The notes: generated by a model from the sequence alone, not told the origin. Numbered from the stretch's first letter, positions 9,203 to 19,171 are shown. The stretch is 61,870 bases of DNA from an uncultured Bacteroidales bacterium (GCA_900318665.1 ONLQ01000026.1:1-61870), one strand, 5' to 3'. Program-made: numbers and translations.

Positions 9203-11674
9203 TTACTGCCTTACTACTGCTCCGAGTTGTTTTTCGAGGTTCTTTTGCAGTTTGTCCATCACAGCCTCTATCTGCTTGTCGGTGAGGGTCTTTTCTTTAT
9301 CCTGAAGAATAAACGATACCGCATAAGATTTCTTACCATCAAGTATTCCTTTTCCCTCATACACATCGAAGAGACCGACCTGTTTCAAAATCTTCTTCTC
9401 CGTAGCATAGGCCACCTGCTCTATCTCGGCAAAGGTTATGCCCTTGTCAAGCACAAGCGCAAGGTCGCGACGCACTTCGGGATATTTGGCTATCTCGGCA
9501 TAGCGAACCTCCTGTGCGGGATAGTTCTTGAGCAGCAAATCCCAGTCGATGTCGGCATACTGCACTGCCTGTTTGCAGTCCATGCGTTTCAGCGTGTCTT
9601 TCGACAACGTACCCATGCGAACAAGCACTTTCTTGCTGTCGCGATACTGCATCACAAGGCCTTCGGAGAAATAATGCTCCTCGGCAGGCACCACCTGCAG
9701 ACGTCCCATATTGACGCGCATACGGCGCAAGATGTTCATCACATGGGCTTTGAGTTGATAGAAATCCGTATCCTCGCTTTTCTGCTTCCAACTCTCGGGA
9801 GTATGCTTGCCTGTCATAAAGATGGCAAGATGCTGAGTCTCCGTATATTTCTTCGTTACGTCGGTAACTTCGCCATCAAAAGCGGTGTTGAGTTGATAGG
9901 TGCGGCCAAACTCATAGAGTTTTTGGTCCAGAATACGGTAGTTGATATTGCGCACCACACATTCCAAACCGCAATAAAGCAACGTCTGACGCATCACGTT
10001 GAGTTCCTTGCTCAACGGGTTGATGATATGCACACTGTTGGCGGCATCGAAATCGACATTATTCTCAAAGTATTCCGACTTGGTGAGCGAATTATTCATT
10101 ATCTCGTTAAAACCATTATTGGTAAGATAATCGCTCACAATGTTTTGCAGTTTGCGAGGATTAGGTTTCTGGCCATAGGAGAGGCAACTGTTCAAACGCT
10201 CGTCGAAGGTTATGTTGTTATAGCCATAGATACGCATGATTTCCTCGATAACATCACACTCGCGATAGACGTCAACCTTGCAAGTCGGGATACGCAGAGT
10301 CATTCCGTCAGCCGTCTCGGAGGCTATCTCTATGTCGAGCGACGTGAGCGCCGTGCGTATTGCCTCGACAGATATTTCCTTGCCAATGAGGTTGAAAACA
10401 CGCTGGAAATTGATTTCCACCTCGGCACGCTCTATTGGTTTGGGATAGACATCAATGACGTCGGAAGCAATGGTAGCACCTGCGATTTCCTGCAGCAGAT
10501 AGGCTGCACGACGAATGGCCCACATCGTGATGTTGGGGTCGCAGCCACGCTCGTAGCGAAAACTTGCGTCGGTCTTCAAACCGTGGCGTTTGCTTGTTTT
10601 GCGAATGCTCACAGGGTTGAAATAGGCACTCTCGAGGAACACCGTAGTGGTCTGCATCGTCACTCCGCTCTTCTCGCCGCCAAAAACTCCGGCAATACAC
10701 ATACCCTCGTTCTCGTCGCATATCATCAGGTCGCGGCTGTCGAGTTTGCGTTCCACGCCGTCAAGCGTCACGAAAGGAGTGTCCTGCGGCAGGCATTTCA
10801 CCACCACATGTTTTCCGCCAATCTTATCGGCATCGAAGGCGTGCATAGGCTGTCCCACCTCCATCAGCACGAAATTGGTAACGTCAACCACGTTGTTTAT
10901 GGGACGTATGCCGACGGTACGCAGTTTGTTCTGCAGCCATTCGGGCGACTCGGCAACCTTCACATTGGTGAGAGTCAATCCAGTATAGCGAGGACAAAGG
11001 TCTGATTTCTCAACGGTTACGGTAACAGGTGTTTTGCCGACTTTGGGCAACTCTGCCACTTTGGGCCAGAGTATCTTTTTAGACTGCTGCTGACGGGTGT
11101 TGAGCACAGCCACAACATCGCGTGCCACGCCTATATGGCTCGTTGCATCGCTACGGTTGGCGGTGATGGCCACCTCAAGAGTATAGTCCTCTTCCACATG
11201 GAAATACTCTTTGGCAGGCATTCCAACAGGTGCGTCGTCAGGAAGCACCATTATGCCGTCGTGGCTGCTGCCCAGTTGCAGTTCGTCGGCAGCACACAGC
11301 ATACCCTCGCTCACCGCACCACGCAGTTTGCCTTTCTTTATCTCGTAAAACTCTTCGTCGGAAGTGTAAATCTTGGTTCCTATCTGGGCGCAAACCACTT
11401 TCTGACCTGCCGCCACATTGGGAGCACCGCAAACTATGTCGAGCGGACGGTCGCCGCCTACATCAACGGTTGTGACATGCAGATGGTCGCTGTTGGGGTG
11501 TGGCTCGCAGGTCAGCACCTGAGCAATAACAACATGCTCCAGGCCGCCCTTTATGGTTTCTACCTTTTCCACGCCTTCAATCTCTAATCCGCTGAAGGTA
11601 AGCAGGTCGTCTAATTCATGAGGAGTAAGGTCGGTATCGACATACTCTTTAAGCCATTTATAGGATATTTTCAT
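9203..11674 (-). CDS. pheT: Phenylalanyl-tRNA synthetase beta subunit
   Basis: Protein of 823 residues, the usual bacterial PheT length. The N-terminus (KISYKWLKEYVDTDLTPHEL) and the EMAP/OB-like tRNA-binding domain (about 40-150, with NSDHLHVTTVDVG and VCGAPNVAAGQKV) are typical, followed by the B3/B4 editing region (about 210-395, with NNVVDVTNFVLMEVGQPMHAFD), the B5 domain, the synthetase-like core and the ferredoxin-fold anticodon-binding domain at the C-terminus (about 730-823, FPEVRRDLALV-like segment). With the alpha subunit (not in this window) it forms the heterotetramer that charges tRNA-Phe. It lies 15 bases after the glycosyltransferase gene and six bases before a small helical protein gene. 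Confidence 0.97.
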   Translation of the reverse strand: MKISYKWLKEYVDTDLTPHELDDLLTFSGLEIEGVEKVETIKGGLEHVVIAQVLTCEPHPNSDHLHVTTVDVGGDRPLDIVCGAPNVAAGQKVVCAQIGTKIYTSDEEFYEIKKGKLRGAVSEGMLCAADELQLGSSHDGIMVLPDDAPVGMPAKEYFHVEEDYTLEVAITANRSDATSHIGVARDVVAVLNTRQQQSKKILWPKVAELPKVGKTPVTVTVEKSDLCPRYTGLTLTNVKVAESPEWLQNKLRTVGIRPINNVVDVTNFVLMEVGQPMHAFDADKIGGKHVVVKCLPQDTPFVTLDGVERKLDSRDLMICDENEGMCIAGVFGGEKSGVTMQTTTVFLESAYFNPVSIRKTSKRHGLKTDASFRYERGCDPNITMWAIRRAAYLLQEIAGATIASDVIDVYPKPIERAEVEINFQRVFNLIGKEISVEAIRTALTSLDIEIASETADGMTLRIPTCKVDVYRECDVIEEIMRIYGYNNITFDERLNSCLSYGQKPNPRKLQNIVSDYLTNNGFNEIMNNSLTKSEYFENNVDFDAANSVHIINPLSKELNVMRQTLLYCGLECVVRNINYRILDQKLYEFGRTYQLNTAFDGEVTDVTKKYTETQHLAIFMTGKHTPESWKQKSEDTDFYQLKAHVMNILRRMRVNMGRLQVVPAEEHYFSEGLVMQYRDSKKVLVRMGTLSKDTLKRMDCKQAVQYADIDWDLLLKNYPAQEVRYAEIAKYPEVRRDLALVLDKGITFAEIEQVAYATEKKILKQVGLFDVYEGKGILDGKKSYAVSFILQDKEKTLTDKQIEAVMDKLQKNLEKQLGAVVRQ

Positions 11675-11689
11675 TTTTTATGTTTTGTT

Positions 11690-13180
11690 TTATTCGTTTT
11701 CATTATTAATCGACACGCTTACGGTGTCGGCCACCACGGGCTTTTTAACCTCTACACGATTGTATAGATGATACTCCTGCGTAGGTATATTGACTTTCTC
11801 GTAAGAGGCATGGCGACATACTTCGTCCAGACGCGACGGGTCGTTGAGTATGAGGTGCTGGCAGAGGTTCAGACTGTCGTCACAGTCGAGCGATACACGG
11901 TGGTCGCGATAGTAATAGCCATGCAGCGAATAGATATCCTCCATACCTTTAGCAATAGCCACACGCTCGCCTTCCTGCAAGTAAGGCAGAATCAACTGCT
12001 CGTCCTGCTGAATTACCACATCGCGGTCAGGCTTGCCATACAGCGTTGACTGATATCCACAGGCCGCACCCAGCAGAAGCAACGCCACGAGTGGCATCAC
12101 AAAACGGAACAACCGCGACGTGCATCGCAACAGCGACTCAACCACAGGGCTGATGCCAACAGCCATTATCACGGCAAAGAAAGGATAGACCGTAAAGATA
12201 TAGAAACTGCGCTGTTTGAGACTCACCATTACGGGCAGCACGCCAAACGCGACAAGCATACAGTAGGCCAGCACCACCTTGCAACGCTTGGTCTGCAGCA
12301 ACTGTTTTTTGTTGGCAATGCCGATGACCGCAACCACGGCAAACAGCAGCCACACGAAGGCCGTGCGCTCAAAGAACGCACGCACGATATAGAATCGAGA
12401 CGTTACGACAGGCTCGTTTATAGTGCCAAGCACTTGGGTTTCAACGTATGTGACAATATAGCGGTAAGAATCGCCATCAATGAGGAAGAGCAAGCCAAGG
12501 CTGCCTGCCAAGCCAACGATGACCATCAGTGTGTCTATCACAGCACGCCATACGCGCTGAAATGGCCGCACCTTATAATCGGCGCCATAGCCCATCAAGG
12601 CGAGTATCATCGGGAACACCAACGGATAGAGTCCCGTGAAGCCCTTTGTGAGGAATGCCGCAGCAAGCAGAACGCCAGAAAGCAACAGCAAAAGCCCATG
12701 CAGAAACACCAAACGCGCATTGTAGGCACGAAGCACCAGCAGCACCGAACCCACGACAAACGGGGCCATCGACACCTCAAGGATATTGCTGTAACTGAAA
12801 TGCGACACCGACTGCACCGCAATCCAAAACAGCAGCGGCAGCCAACCCATACGCACATCGCCATCCACATAGCGCCACAGACGTATGATAAGCAGCGCCG
12901 TTATGGCAAACATCAGCAACGAATAGGCTCGGCACACCCACAGCCCCATGCCAGCCAAACGATAGCAAAGGCTGAGAAGAAACATTGCCAGTGGCGGATG
13001 CTCGTAAAACTCGTGGAAATAGGTCTCCGTATAAACAGGGTGCCACATAGAGCCTATTCCGTCGGCCATATTGCGTGCCACGCAGTCGTATATCAGTCCG
13101 TCCATAAACATACCTGTGGACAGAAGGCCTTTACCTGCCAAGAAAAGGAACAAGGCAAAAACAATAATGTAAAACGGCAA
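11690..13180 (-). CDS. GT39/ArnT-like membrane glycosyltransferase, N-terminus possibly truncated
   Basis: Polytopic protein of 496 residues with roughly ten to twelve hydrophobic helices. The first periplasmic loop has the acidic pattern of GT-C enzymes ([15 protein letters not shown]) followed by [20 protein letters not shown], as in the dolichyl-phosphate-mannose mannosyltransferase/ArnT superfamily, which transfer sugars from polyprenyl phosphates to lipids or proteins on the outer face of the membrane. The acceptor is unknown. The only start available is a TTG at 13180, inside the 3' part of glnS, and translation begins almost directly within the first membrane helix; family members usually have a short basic N-terminus first. 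The gene overlaps the glnS frame by 88 bases, which looks like a deletion joint (see findings). Confidence 0.8.
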   Translation of the reverse strand: MPFYIIVFALFLFLAGKGLLSTGMFMDGLIYDCVARNMADGIGSMWHPVYTETYFHEFYEHPPLAMFLLSLCYRLAGMGLWVCRAYSLLMFAITALLIIRLWRYVDGDVRMGWLPLLFWIAVQSVSHFSYSNILEVSMAPFVVGSVLLVLRAYNARLVFLHGLLLLLSGVLLAAAFLTKGFTGLYPLVFPMILALMGYGADYKVRPFQRVWRAVIDTLMVIVGLAGSLGLLFLIDGDSYRYIVTYVETQVLGTINEPVVTSRFYIVRAFFERTAFVWLLFAVVAVIGIANKKQLLQTKRCKVVLAYCMLVAFGVLPVMVSLKQRSFYIFTVYPFFAVIMAVGISPVVESLLRCTSRLFRFVMPLVALLLLGAACGYQSTLYGKPDRDVVIQQDEQLILPYLQEGERVAIAKGMEDIYSLHGYYYRDHRVSLDCDDSLNLCQHLILNDPSRLDEVCRHASYEKVNIPTQEYHLYNRVEVKKPVVADTVSVSINNENE

Positions 13181-14844
13181 CTGCGGTTGAACACCAAGTG
13201 TCCTTCGCTGCTGTCGGGGTCAGTGCAGAAATAGCCCATACGCTCAAACTGGTAGCGCACCGGAGCCTTCACACCATTCTCCTCGGTGCTAATGGCTGTC
13301 GAAGCCAATGCGGGTTCCAACTTGCAGCCTTGCAGCACCGTCAACGAGTTAGGATTCAGGTTGTCGAGGAACGTCTTGCCTTCCGGAGCCTCGTCGGGAG
13401 CCTCGGTAGCAAACAGACGGTCGAACATTCTCACCTCGGCATCAACGGCATGCTGCGCGCTAACCCAGTGGATAGTACCTTTCACCTTACGCCCGTCGGG
13501 AGCGTCGCCGCCACGGGTGGCAGGGTCATAGGTGCAGTGAATACAGGTGATGTTGCCCTCGGCATCCTTCTCCACGCTCTGCGCCGTAACGAAATAGGCA
13601 TAGCGCAGACGCACCTCCTGCCCTATCGTCATGCGGAAATATTTCTTCGGAGCGTCCTCCATAAAGTCCTCACGCTCAATATACAGTTCTCTGCCAAACG
13701 GCACCTCGCGAGTGCCGTCAGCCTCACACTCTGGATTGTTCACAGCCGTCAGCATCTCGCTCTGCCCCTCGGGATAGTTGTCTATCACCACCTTCACAGG
13801 GTCAAGCACAGCCATTCTGCGCTGAGCCACCTTGTTCAGATGCTCTCTCAGGCTGAACTCCAGCAGCGAGTAGTCTATCACGTTGTCGCGCTTAGCCACG
13901 CCAATACGCTCGCAGAAATTGCGAATACTCTCCGGCGTATAGCCGCGACGGCGGAAACCGCAGATAGTAGGCATTCTCGGGTCGTCCCAGCCGTTCACAT
14001 ATCCCTCTTTCACCAACTGCAGCAACTTGCGCTTGCTCATCACCGTGTAGTTGATATTCAGACGGGCAAACTCATACTGATGGCTCGGCCAGATGCCCAA
14101 CTGCTCAATGAACCAGTCGTAGAGCGGACGGTGGATGTCAAACTCCAGCGTGCAGATACTGTGCGTGATATGCTCTATCGAGTCACTCTGCCCATGGGCA
14201 TAGTCATACATCGGGTAGATGCACCACTTGGTGCCAGTGCGGTGATGGTTGGCGTGCAGAATGCGGTACATAATCGGGTCGCGAAACTGCATATTGGGGT
14301 GCGCCATGTCAATCTTAGCACGCAGCACCTTGCTGCCATCCTCAAACTCGCCATTCTTCATACGCTCAAAAAGGTCAAGGTTCTCCTCAACAGAGCGGTC
14401 GCGCCACGGACTAGGCTTGCCAGGCTCCGTCACCGTGCCACGGTTAGCCCTAATCTCGTCAAGCGACTGGTCGTCAACGTATGCCAGCCCCTTCTCAATC
14501 AGCACGCAAGCCCACTTATACAACTGCTCGAAATAGTCCGACGCATAATGAATCGACGCCCATTCAAAGCCAAGCCACTTGATATCTTCCTGAATAGCAT
14601 CCACATACTCAGTATCCTCCTTCACAGGATTCGTGTCGTCAAAACGCAGATTAGTCTTTCCTCCATATTTCTTTGCCAAACCGAAGTTCAAGCAGATAGA
14701 TTTAGCATGTCCAATATGCAGATATCCGTTAGGCTCCGGCGGAAAACGAGTCTGAATAGCCTCGTATTTCCCCTCCGAAAGCCCCTGTTCTATAATCTCT
14801 TCAAGAAAGTTGAGTTGCTTTTCGTTACTGGCAGTTTCTTGCAT
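13093..14844 (-). CDS. glnS: Glutaminyl-tRNA synthetase with aberrant C-terminus
   Basis: Class I synthetase of 583 residues. The HIGH motif is at 43-46 ([15 protein letters not shown]) and the KMSKS-type loop is VMSKR at 268-272; the beta-barrel anticodon-binding half follows and includes the conserved [13 protein letters not shown] segment. It charges tRNA-Gln. I chose the ATG at 14844 ([10 protein letters not shown]), because the longer frame only adds hydrophobic residues translated from an AT-rich upstream region. The protein matches the family to VFNR at 551-554, where the usual end is a short TVGLRDTW-like tail. Here 29 unrelated residues follow, read out of frame through the start of the glycosyltransferase gene. 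The enzyme is probably still active, since the change is confined to the extreme C-terminus. Confidence 0.93.
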   Translation of the reverse strand: MQETASNEKQLNFLEEIIEQGLSEGKYEAIQTRFPPEPNGYLHIGHAKSICLNFGLAKKYGGKTNLRFDDTNPVKEDTEYVDAIQEDIKWLGFEWASIHYASDYFEQLYKWACVLIEKGLAYVDDQSLDEIRANRGTVTEPGKPSPWRDRSVEENLDLFERMKNGEFEDGSKVLRAKIDMAHPNMQFRDPIMYRILHANHHRTGTKWCIYPMYDYAHGQSDSIEHITHSICTLEFDIHRPLYDWFIEQLGIWPSHQYEFARLNINYTVMSKRKLLQLVKEGYVNGWDDPRMPTICGFRRRGYTPESIRNFCERIGVAKRDNVIDYSLLEFSLREHLNKVAQRRMAVLDPVKVVIDNYPEGQSEMLTAVNNPECEADGTREVPFGRELYIEREDFMEDAPKKYFRMTIGQEVRLRYAYFVTAQSVEKDAEGNITCIHCTYDPATRGGDAPDGRKVKGTIHWVSAQHAVDAEVRMFDRLFATEAPDEAPEGKTFLDNLNPNSLTVLQGCKLEPALASTAISTEENGVKAPVRYQFERMGYFCTDPDSSEGHLVFNRSCRFTLLFLPCSFSWQVKAFCPQVCLWTD

Positions 14845-14899
14845 AACAATCTGACTTTTTATGATTAGATAAAAAAAGTATTTATATAAATAACTTACA

Positions 14900-14907
14900 A
14901 AAATAAC
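14900..14907 (-). promoter_or_regulatory. Candidate -7 box for the glnS operon
   Basis: On the minus strand the bases read TATTTTTG, an exact match to the Bacteroidetes TAnnTTTG element, 55 bases before the glnS ATG in an AT-rich stretch. A good -33 TTTG is not evident at the usual spacing, so this is a moderate call. Confidence 0.45.
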
Positions 14908-15033
14908 ATTTTCTTTGAATATCAGAGAGAAAAAGTTAGCAAAGCACAATCACTTAAAACAATACAAACTCTAACAAAAACGTTACTTATGGTATAAAAG
15001 GTTCTTGAGCAATATTATTTTCACCCATGCCCG

Positions 15034-15342
15034 ATGAATAAACACGAACACACCGAGCAACCAAATCCCATTGAAGAAAACGCACCCAGCCTCTGGCATC
15101 GGCTGAAAACATGGCTGCAATCCCTCTCATTTCGCACCGGCGTCATCGTACTACTCTGCTGTATTCCCTTCTACATTCTTTCTTTCGCTCAAATGCTGCT
15201 ACCTATCAGCGTCGCAGCCAAAGGAGTACTATGGACCATTCTCTTCGGATTAGCCAAAACCTGCCAGTACGGAGGCTTGACAATCTTGGGCGTAGAAGGC
15301 TACAAACGACTAAAAGCCAAACTGAAACGCAAAGAGGAATAG
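15034..15342 (+). CDS. Small two-helix membrane protein
   Basis: Protein of 102 residues: a polar N-terminus, an amphipathic stretch (SLWHRLKTWLQSL), two hydrophobic segments (about 36-58 and 62-85) joined by a short PISVAAKG turn, and a basic tail (KRLKAKLKRKEE). The pattern of a helix ending in 'LLPIS' and a second helix ending in Gly-x-Glu-x-x-x-Lys loosely resembles the 'transporter suffix' family of short membrane modules. That resemblance is tentative and no function is assigned. The gene stands alone between the divergent glnS operon and the LEA-like lipoprotein gene. Confidence 0.65.
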   Translation: MNKHEHTEQPNPIEENAPSLWHRLKTWLQSLSFRTGVIVLLCCIPFYILSFAQMLLPISVAAKGVLWTILFGLAKTCQYGGLTILGVEGYKRLKAKLKRKEE

Positions 15343-15422
15343 TCCTACAAGGAAACCACCGATTTTCGCATTGTTGGGTACTACCCACAACGGAAAACGT
15401 GTGTCGAAGATACGCGACATCA

Positions 15423-15455
15423 TTGCACACCTATCACAAAAAATCACTATCTTTG
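15423..15455 (+). promoter_or_regulatory. Promoter of the LEA-like lipoprotein gene
   Basis: A TTG at 15423-15425 and TATCTTTG at 15448-15455 match the -33 and -7 elements of the Bacteroidetes primary sigma factor with 22 bases between them. The start codon at 15481 leaves a leader of about 20 bases. Confidence 0.6.
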
Positions 15456-15480
15456 CCACACTAAACAATAACATCGTCCT

Positions 15481-16074
15481 ATGAAAAGAAAAATCGTAAT
15501 CATTTCATTAATTGCCTCTTGCGTCATGTTCGCCTCTTGTGCCGAACTTCTTTCCGTACTTCAGCAGGCATCAAGCGTGGCCAACCTCGTCAACTGCGAA
15601 TACTCGCTCAAAAACATCTCTAACGTAACAGTGGCTGGCATCAACCTCAAACAGGTTGCCAACGGCAAAATCACCGCCGCCGACGTAATTCGTCTGGCCG
15701 CCGCCATCACCAACAAGAGCATCCCCCTCGGCGTCGATGTCAACATGAACGTCAAAAACCCCACCAACAACACGGCCAGCATGACCAAGACCCTGTGGGC
15801 TCTCGACATCAACAAAACACAGATTGCGCAAGGCACCAAGACCATGTCGCAGACCATTCAGCCCAAAACGACTTCGGTAGTACCCCTCGGCGTCAGCACC
15901 GATGTCTATAAAGTATTCTCCAAAGACGGCATCGAATCGCTCAAAACCTTTGCAAACAGTTTCCAAAAAGACGGCACATCTTCCAAATTAGACCTCCGCA
16001 TCAAGCCCTCAGTCAACATCGCAGGCAGAGAAATCCAAACGCCCAACTACATCACTATCACCAAGAAAGTGTAA
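15481..16074 (+). CDS. LEA14/WHy-like lipoprotein
   Basis: Protein of 197 residues with a lipoprotein signal (MKRKIVIISLIASCVMFASC; lipid-bearing Cys near residue 20). The mature part has the alternating pattern of the late-embryogenesis-abundant type 2 / WHy fold: SLKNISNVTVAGINLKQV, then a segment IPLGVDVNMNVKNPTNNTASM that matches the 'V-x-N-P-N' strand of the family, followed by a second half with VVPLGVSTDVY. Such domains are thought to be stress-related or to bind partners through a beta-sandwich; the role in Bacteroidales is unknown. It is a single-gene unit with its own promoter and a strong terminator at 16097-16132. Confidence 0.7.
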   Translation: MKRKIVIISLIASCVMFASCAELLSVLQQASSVANLVNCEYSLKNISNVTVAGINLKQVANGKITAADVIRLAAAITNKSIPLGVDVNMNVKNPTNNTASMTKTLWALDINKTQIAQGTKTMSQTIQPKTTSVVPLGVSTDVYKVFSKDGIESLKTFANSFQKDGTSSKLDLRIKPSVNIAGREIQTPNYITITKKV

Positions 16075-16096
16075 CACCGAAAACACAATAACACAG

Positions 16097-16132
16097 CAGC
16101 GGGTGTCGGAAAACCGACACCCGCTGTTTTTT
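16097..16132 (+). terminator. Rho-independent terminator of the LEA-like gene
   Basis: A perfect 13-base-pair GC-rich stem (16097-16109 with 16114-16126), an AAAA loop and six T residues at 16127-16132. On the minus strand the stem is also met by transcripts from the cyd genes, but no T tract follows there, so it mainly serves the plus strand. Confidence 0.9.
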
Positions 16133-16152
16133 ACCTCTGACGGCTGCAGTCG

Positions 16153-16377
16153 CTATTGCTTCTCGGTAGTCTGCAACTGCTGCGCCACATGCTCTATCTT
16201 CTCCTGCTCTGTCTTGCCCGACAGCACAGGCTTGAAAAAGAACACCCGCAGCACCACGAATAGCAGAAAGAATTTCAAGATTATCAAAAGCCACAGCGTG
16301 CGTCCCCACGTCATAGACTTGAAGCCATCAACGTAGAGCCGCGCCACTGACTTAAACCACGATTGCAGACGTCCCAT
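16153..16377 (-). CDS. DUF4492 protein of the cytochrome bd operon
   Basis: Protein of 74 residues: a short basic start (MGRLQSWFKSVARLYVDGFKSMTWGRTLW), one membrane helix (about residues 28-48, LWLLIILKFFLLFVVLRVFFF) and a polar tail. The YVDGFKSMTWGRTLW segment fits DUF4492, a small family found beside cydAB in Bacteroidetes and Epsilonproteobacteria. By position it may be an assembly or stabilising subunit of the bd oxidase, comparable in role to CydX, but that is inference. The ATG at 16377 lies two bases after the cydB stop, so translation is probably coupled. The longer open frame upstream is out of frame with cydB and not used. Confidence 0.85.
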   Translation of the reverse strand: MGRLQSWFKSVARLYVDGFKSMTWGRTLWLLIILKFFLLFVVLRVFFFKPVLSGKTEQEKIEHVAQQLQTTEKQ

Positions 16378-16379
16378 AA

Positions 16380-17522
16380 TCAGTATTTTTCGGTCGAGGA
16401 TTGCAGTTCGTCGTGCGTAATAGGCTTGCGGTCTATGGCTCGCCACGCATAGATTATGTAGGCAAGCACGAGCGGAATGATGAACGAGACGTAGGTCATG
16501 GTCTGCAGCGTGAACTGGCTCGAACAACTATTGCTCAGCGTCAGCGAACTCTGCAAATCGGCAGTGGAAGGATAGTAGGCCGTACCGTTATATCCTGCCA
16601 GCAGAAACAGCGCCAGCACCGTCAGCACCGTTCCGATGCCCGCTGGCCACACGGCTTTGCGATAGGCTCGGTCGCTAAAAATAGCAAGACACAAACCACA
16701 TAGCACCAGCAGCACGCCCACCACAAACATCACCAACACCAACGGCATCGCCAAAAGATTGTGCAGATACTTGTAGTCCTCCATCGAGACCGTTCCTTCG
16801 GCATCGACGGCAAAGCCAGCCGAAAGCAACAACGACGCCATCACGCCAAGAAATAGCACCACAAACACTGGCGCCACGATGCGCAGACGCCGACGAATAT
16901 GAGCGGCAAAATCGCTGTCGTCGATGTTGTTAAGCATATAGAGCATACCCAGCGACATTGTAAGCGACACGAGCATCAAGCCCCACAGCCAGCAGCGATA
17001 GTCGGCCAGCGCCTCAATGCCGTGCCAGCCATTGCCCCACTGGCTTATGACGGGCGCCATCTGAGCCATCGAGCCCTTGTCAACTGTGAAATCGCTACCA
17101 GTAAAGAATGTCGCAACGGCAGCGCCAATAAGGAATGGTGCAAGCCATCCATTGGCAACTAGGCAGCAGCGAAACACCTTGCGAACACGCTCGCTAGCGG
17201 CTCGATGCTGAAACTCATACGAAACAGCCTGCAACACAAAAGTCAGCAGAATGAGAATCCACACCCAATAGGCACCGCCGAAACTAGTGCTGTAAAACAA
17301 TGGGAATGAAGCGAAAAACGCCCCGCCAAAGGTTACGAGGGTGGTAAACGCAAGTTCCCACTTTCTGCCCGTGGAATTGATGATGAGCGAGCGCTCGCCC
17401 TCATTGCGTCCGAGCATGAAAATCTGTGCGTTGCCGCCCTGCACAAACATTAGGAACACCAACAATGCCCCAAGCAAGGAGACTAAGAACCACCAATATT
17501 GTTGAAGAAATATGTACGACAT
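16380..17522 (-). CDS. cydB: Cytochrome bd oxidase subunit II
   Basis: Polytopic protein of 380 residues, usual length for CydB, with eight or nine hydrophobic helices. The N-terminus (YIFLQQYWWFLVSLLGALLVFLMFVQGGNAQ) is the typical first helix, and the GWHGIEAL and YNGTAYYPS segments fit Bacteroidetes CydB. Together with CydA it forms the high-affinity quinol oxidase, which lets strict or nearly strict anaerobes of this order remove traces of oxygen. It starts 49 bases after cydA and is followed by the DUF4492 gene. Confidence 0.95.
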   Translation of the reverse strand: MSYIFLQQYWWFLVSLLGALLVFLMFVQGGNAQIFMLGRNEGERSLIINSTGRKWELAFTTLVTFGGAFFASFPLFYSTSFGGAYWVWILILLTFVLQAVSYEFQHRAASERVRKVFRCCLVANGWLAPFLIGAAVATFFTGSDFTVDKGSMAQMAPVISQWGNGWHGIEALADYRCWLWGLMLVSLTMSLGMLYMLNNIDDSDFAAHIRRRLRIVAPVFVVLFLGVMASLLLSAGFAVDAEGTVSMEDYKYLHNLLAMPLVLVMFVVGVLLVLCGLCLAIFSDRAYRKAVWPAGIGTVLTVLALFLLAGYNGTAYYPSTADLQSSLTLSNSCSSQFTLQTMTYVSFIIPLVLAYIIYAWRAIDRKPITHDELQSSTEKY

Positions 17523-17571
17523 AACACTAACTGTTTAATGAAACTTATACTAAAAATACAGCAATACTCTA

Positions 17572-19053
17572 TCATTCGTCAATCTTCGGTCCTTGTTTCA
17601 CTGCCTTGAAGAGTATGCGCAGTTCCACTAAAAGGAAGAAAGTGAAGATGGCAAGGAAGATAAAGAACGTGGTCATTACCGACGTGGCACTGACGCCCGA
17701 CAGAGCGGCATTCACGGGCAGCAGTCCCTCAATAGTCCACGGCTGGCGTCCCACCTCGGCAACCATCCAACCGCACTCGCCAGCCACATAGATTAGCGGT
17801 ATCGAAAGCATTGCCACATAGTAGAGCCACCGCTTGTTGCCAAGGCGGTCCTTCCATGCAAACCACAGTGCCAGCAGCAACACCAGCAGACAGAACGAAC
17901 CAAAACCAATCATGATGCGGAACGCCCAAAACAGAGGCTTCACTGGCGGGACAACGTCTTGTGGCTGTTCCAGATAGCCATAGCCGAAATAGTCCATATT
18001 CTCATCAAGCGTGGCACGAGCTTCGGCCGCCATAGCGGCATTGGTGTCCTTGGTGGCATGATAGGTCTGAAACGACTGCAGAGCCACCTTGCCCCGCTCT
18101 ATTTTCTCCTGCACCGAAGGTATTTCACGCCCCTCGTTGTCGGTATAGCCCGCCAAGATGTCGTTAATGCCCGGCACAAAACCATCAAGGTCGTGGGTGG
18201 CGAGTATCGAAAGCATACCCGGCACCTCTACGCCTGGCACAACACTGAACGGAGCCCGTGTGCCGCCATTCTCAAGTCCCTCAACGGCAGCAAGTTTCAT
18301 CGGCTGGTATTTAGACACATGCACAGCAGAACTGTCGCCCGTCAGCATAACGCCAAACGTTCCTATCACGCCAACCAGCGCGCCAATCAGTATGCTCTGG
18401 CGAGCAAAACGCGGTTCACGGTTCTTAAGCAGATACCAGCAACTAACACCCACTACAACAACGCCGCCGACTTCCCAGCCGCTAAACACCGCATGGAAGA
18501 ACTTGCTGATGGCCACAGGATTGGTGACCACGGCCCAGAAATCCACCATCTCGTTGCGCACCGTGTCGGGATTGAACTCCATGCCCACAGGGTGCTGCAT
18601 CCAACTGTTGGCAATCAGAATCCACACAGCCGAGATTGCCGCACCTGTAGCGGTAAGCCATGTAGATGTGAGGTGGAAACCACGGCTCACTTTCTGCCAA
18701 CCGAAATACATCACCGCCATAAACGTGGCCTCCATAAAGAAAGCAAGAATACCCTCTATGGCAAGCGGCGCACCGAAGATGTCGCCCACAAACCATGAAT
18801 AGTTACTCCAATTGGTACCAAACTCAAACTCGAGAATAATACCCGTAGCGATGCCCACGGCAAAATTGATGCCAAAGATTTTCTGCCAGAACTTCGCCGT
18901 CTTTTTCCAAAATTCGTCTTTCTTAACGACATAGAGAGTTTCCATCACGGCCATAATTATGCCGAGACCAAGCGTGAGAGGCACGAAAAGCCAATGGTAG
19001 GCGGCAGTCATAGCAAACTGCGCCCGCGACCACGCAATTAAAGATGCATCCAT
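17572..19053 (-). CDS. cydA: Cytochrome bd oxidase subunit I
   Basis: Protein of 493 residues that carries the haem ligands of CydA: His20 in TAAYHWLFVPLTLG for haem b595, a His in SKFFHAVFSGWEVGG for b558, and the Glu-rich helix GAPLAIEGILAFFMEATFMAVM of the proton/haem-d path. The quinol-binding loop between helices 6 and 7 is the short form (about residues 255-370) and the C-terminal GRQPWTIEG motif is intact. It reduces oxygen to water with menaquinol. It heads the cydA-cydB-DUF4492 unit and has a clear promoter about 45 bases upstream. Confidence 0.96.
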   Translation of the reverse strand: MDASLIAWSRAQFAMTAAYHWLFVPLTLGLGIIMAVMETLYVVKKDEFWKKTAKFWQKIFGINFAVGIATGIILEFEFGTNWSNYSWFVGDIFGAPLAIEGILAFFMEATFMAVMYFGWQKVSRGFHLTSTWLTATGAAISAVWILIANSWMQHPVGMEFNPDTVRNEMVDFWAVVTNPVAISKFFHAVFSGWEVGGVVVVGVSCWYLLKNREPRFARQSILIGALVGVIGTFGVMLTGDSSAVHVSKYQPMKLAAVEGLENGGTRAPFSVVPGVEVPGMLSILATHDLDGFVPGINDILAGYTDNEGREIPSVQEKIERGKVALQSFQTYHATKDTNAAMAAEARATLDENMDYFGYGYLEQPQDVVPPVKPLFWAFRIMIGFGSFCLLVLLLALWFAWKDRLGNKRWLYYVAMLSIPLIYVAGECGWMVAEVGRQPWTIEGLLPVNAALSGVSATSVMTTFFIFLAIFTFFLLVELRILFKAVKQGPKIDE

Positions 19054-19095
19054 AACTGTAATTTTAAGTGAGAATAACTATAATCGAATAATTTG

Positions 19096-19125
19096 CAAAT
19101 ATATACTTTTTTTCAAAACAACAAA
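19096..19125 (-). promoter_or_regulatory. Promoter of the cyd operon
   Basis: Minus strand: TTTG at 19122-19125 and TATATTTG at 19096-19103, 18 bases apart, a good Bacteroidetes promoter. The leader to the cydA ATG (19053) is about 40 bases. No obvious operator was seen. Confidence 0.65.
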
Positions 19126-19145
19126 ATCTTTAACAATTCAGCAAT

Positions 19146-19171
19146 AAAAAAGGCATCTTTTATCAGATGCC
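19146..19171 (-). terminator. Terminator of the lpxH unit
   Basis: On the minus strand a 7-base-pair stem (GGCATCT/AGATGCC arms at 19152-19158 and 19165-19171) is followed by a run of T residues (A tract 19146-19151 on the plus strand). It lies 28 bases past the lpxH stop. Confidence 0.85.

Noticed and set aside
8885-11005. A 706-codon open frame on the plus strand opposite pheT.
   Set aside because: It lies fully within pheT, has no recognisable domain and mirrors codon use of the real gene.
13198-14868. A 556-codon open frame opposite glnS.
   Set aside because: Antisense shadow of a well-recognised synthetase; no domain and no start signals.
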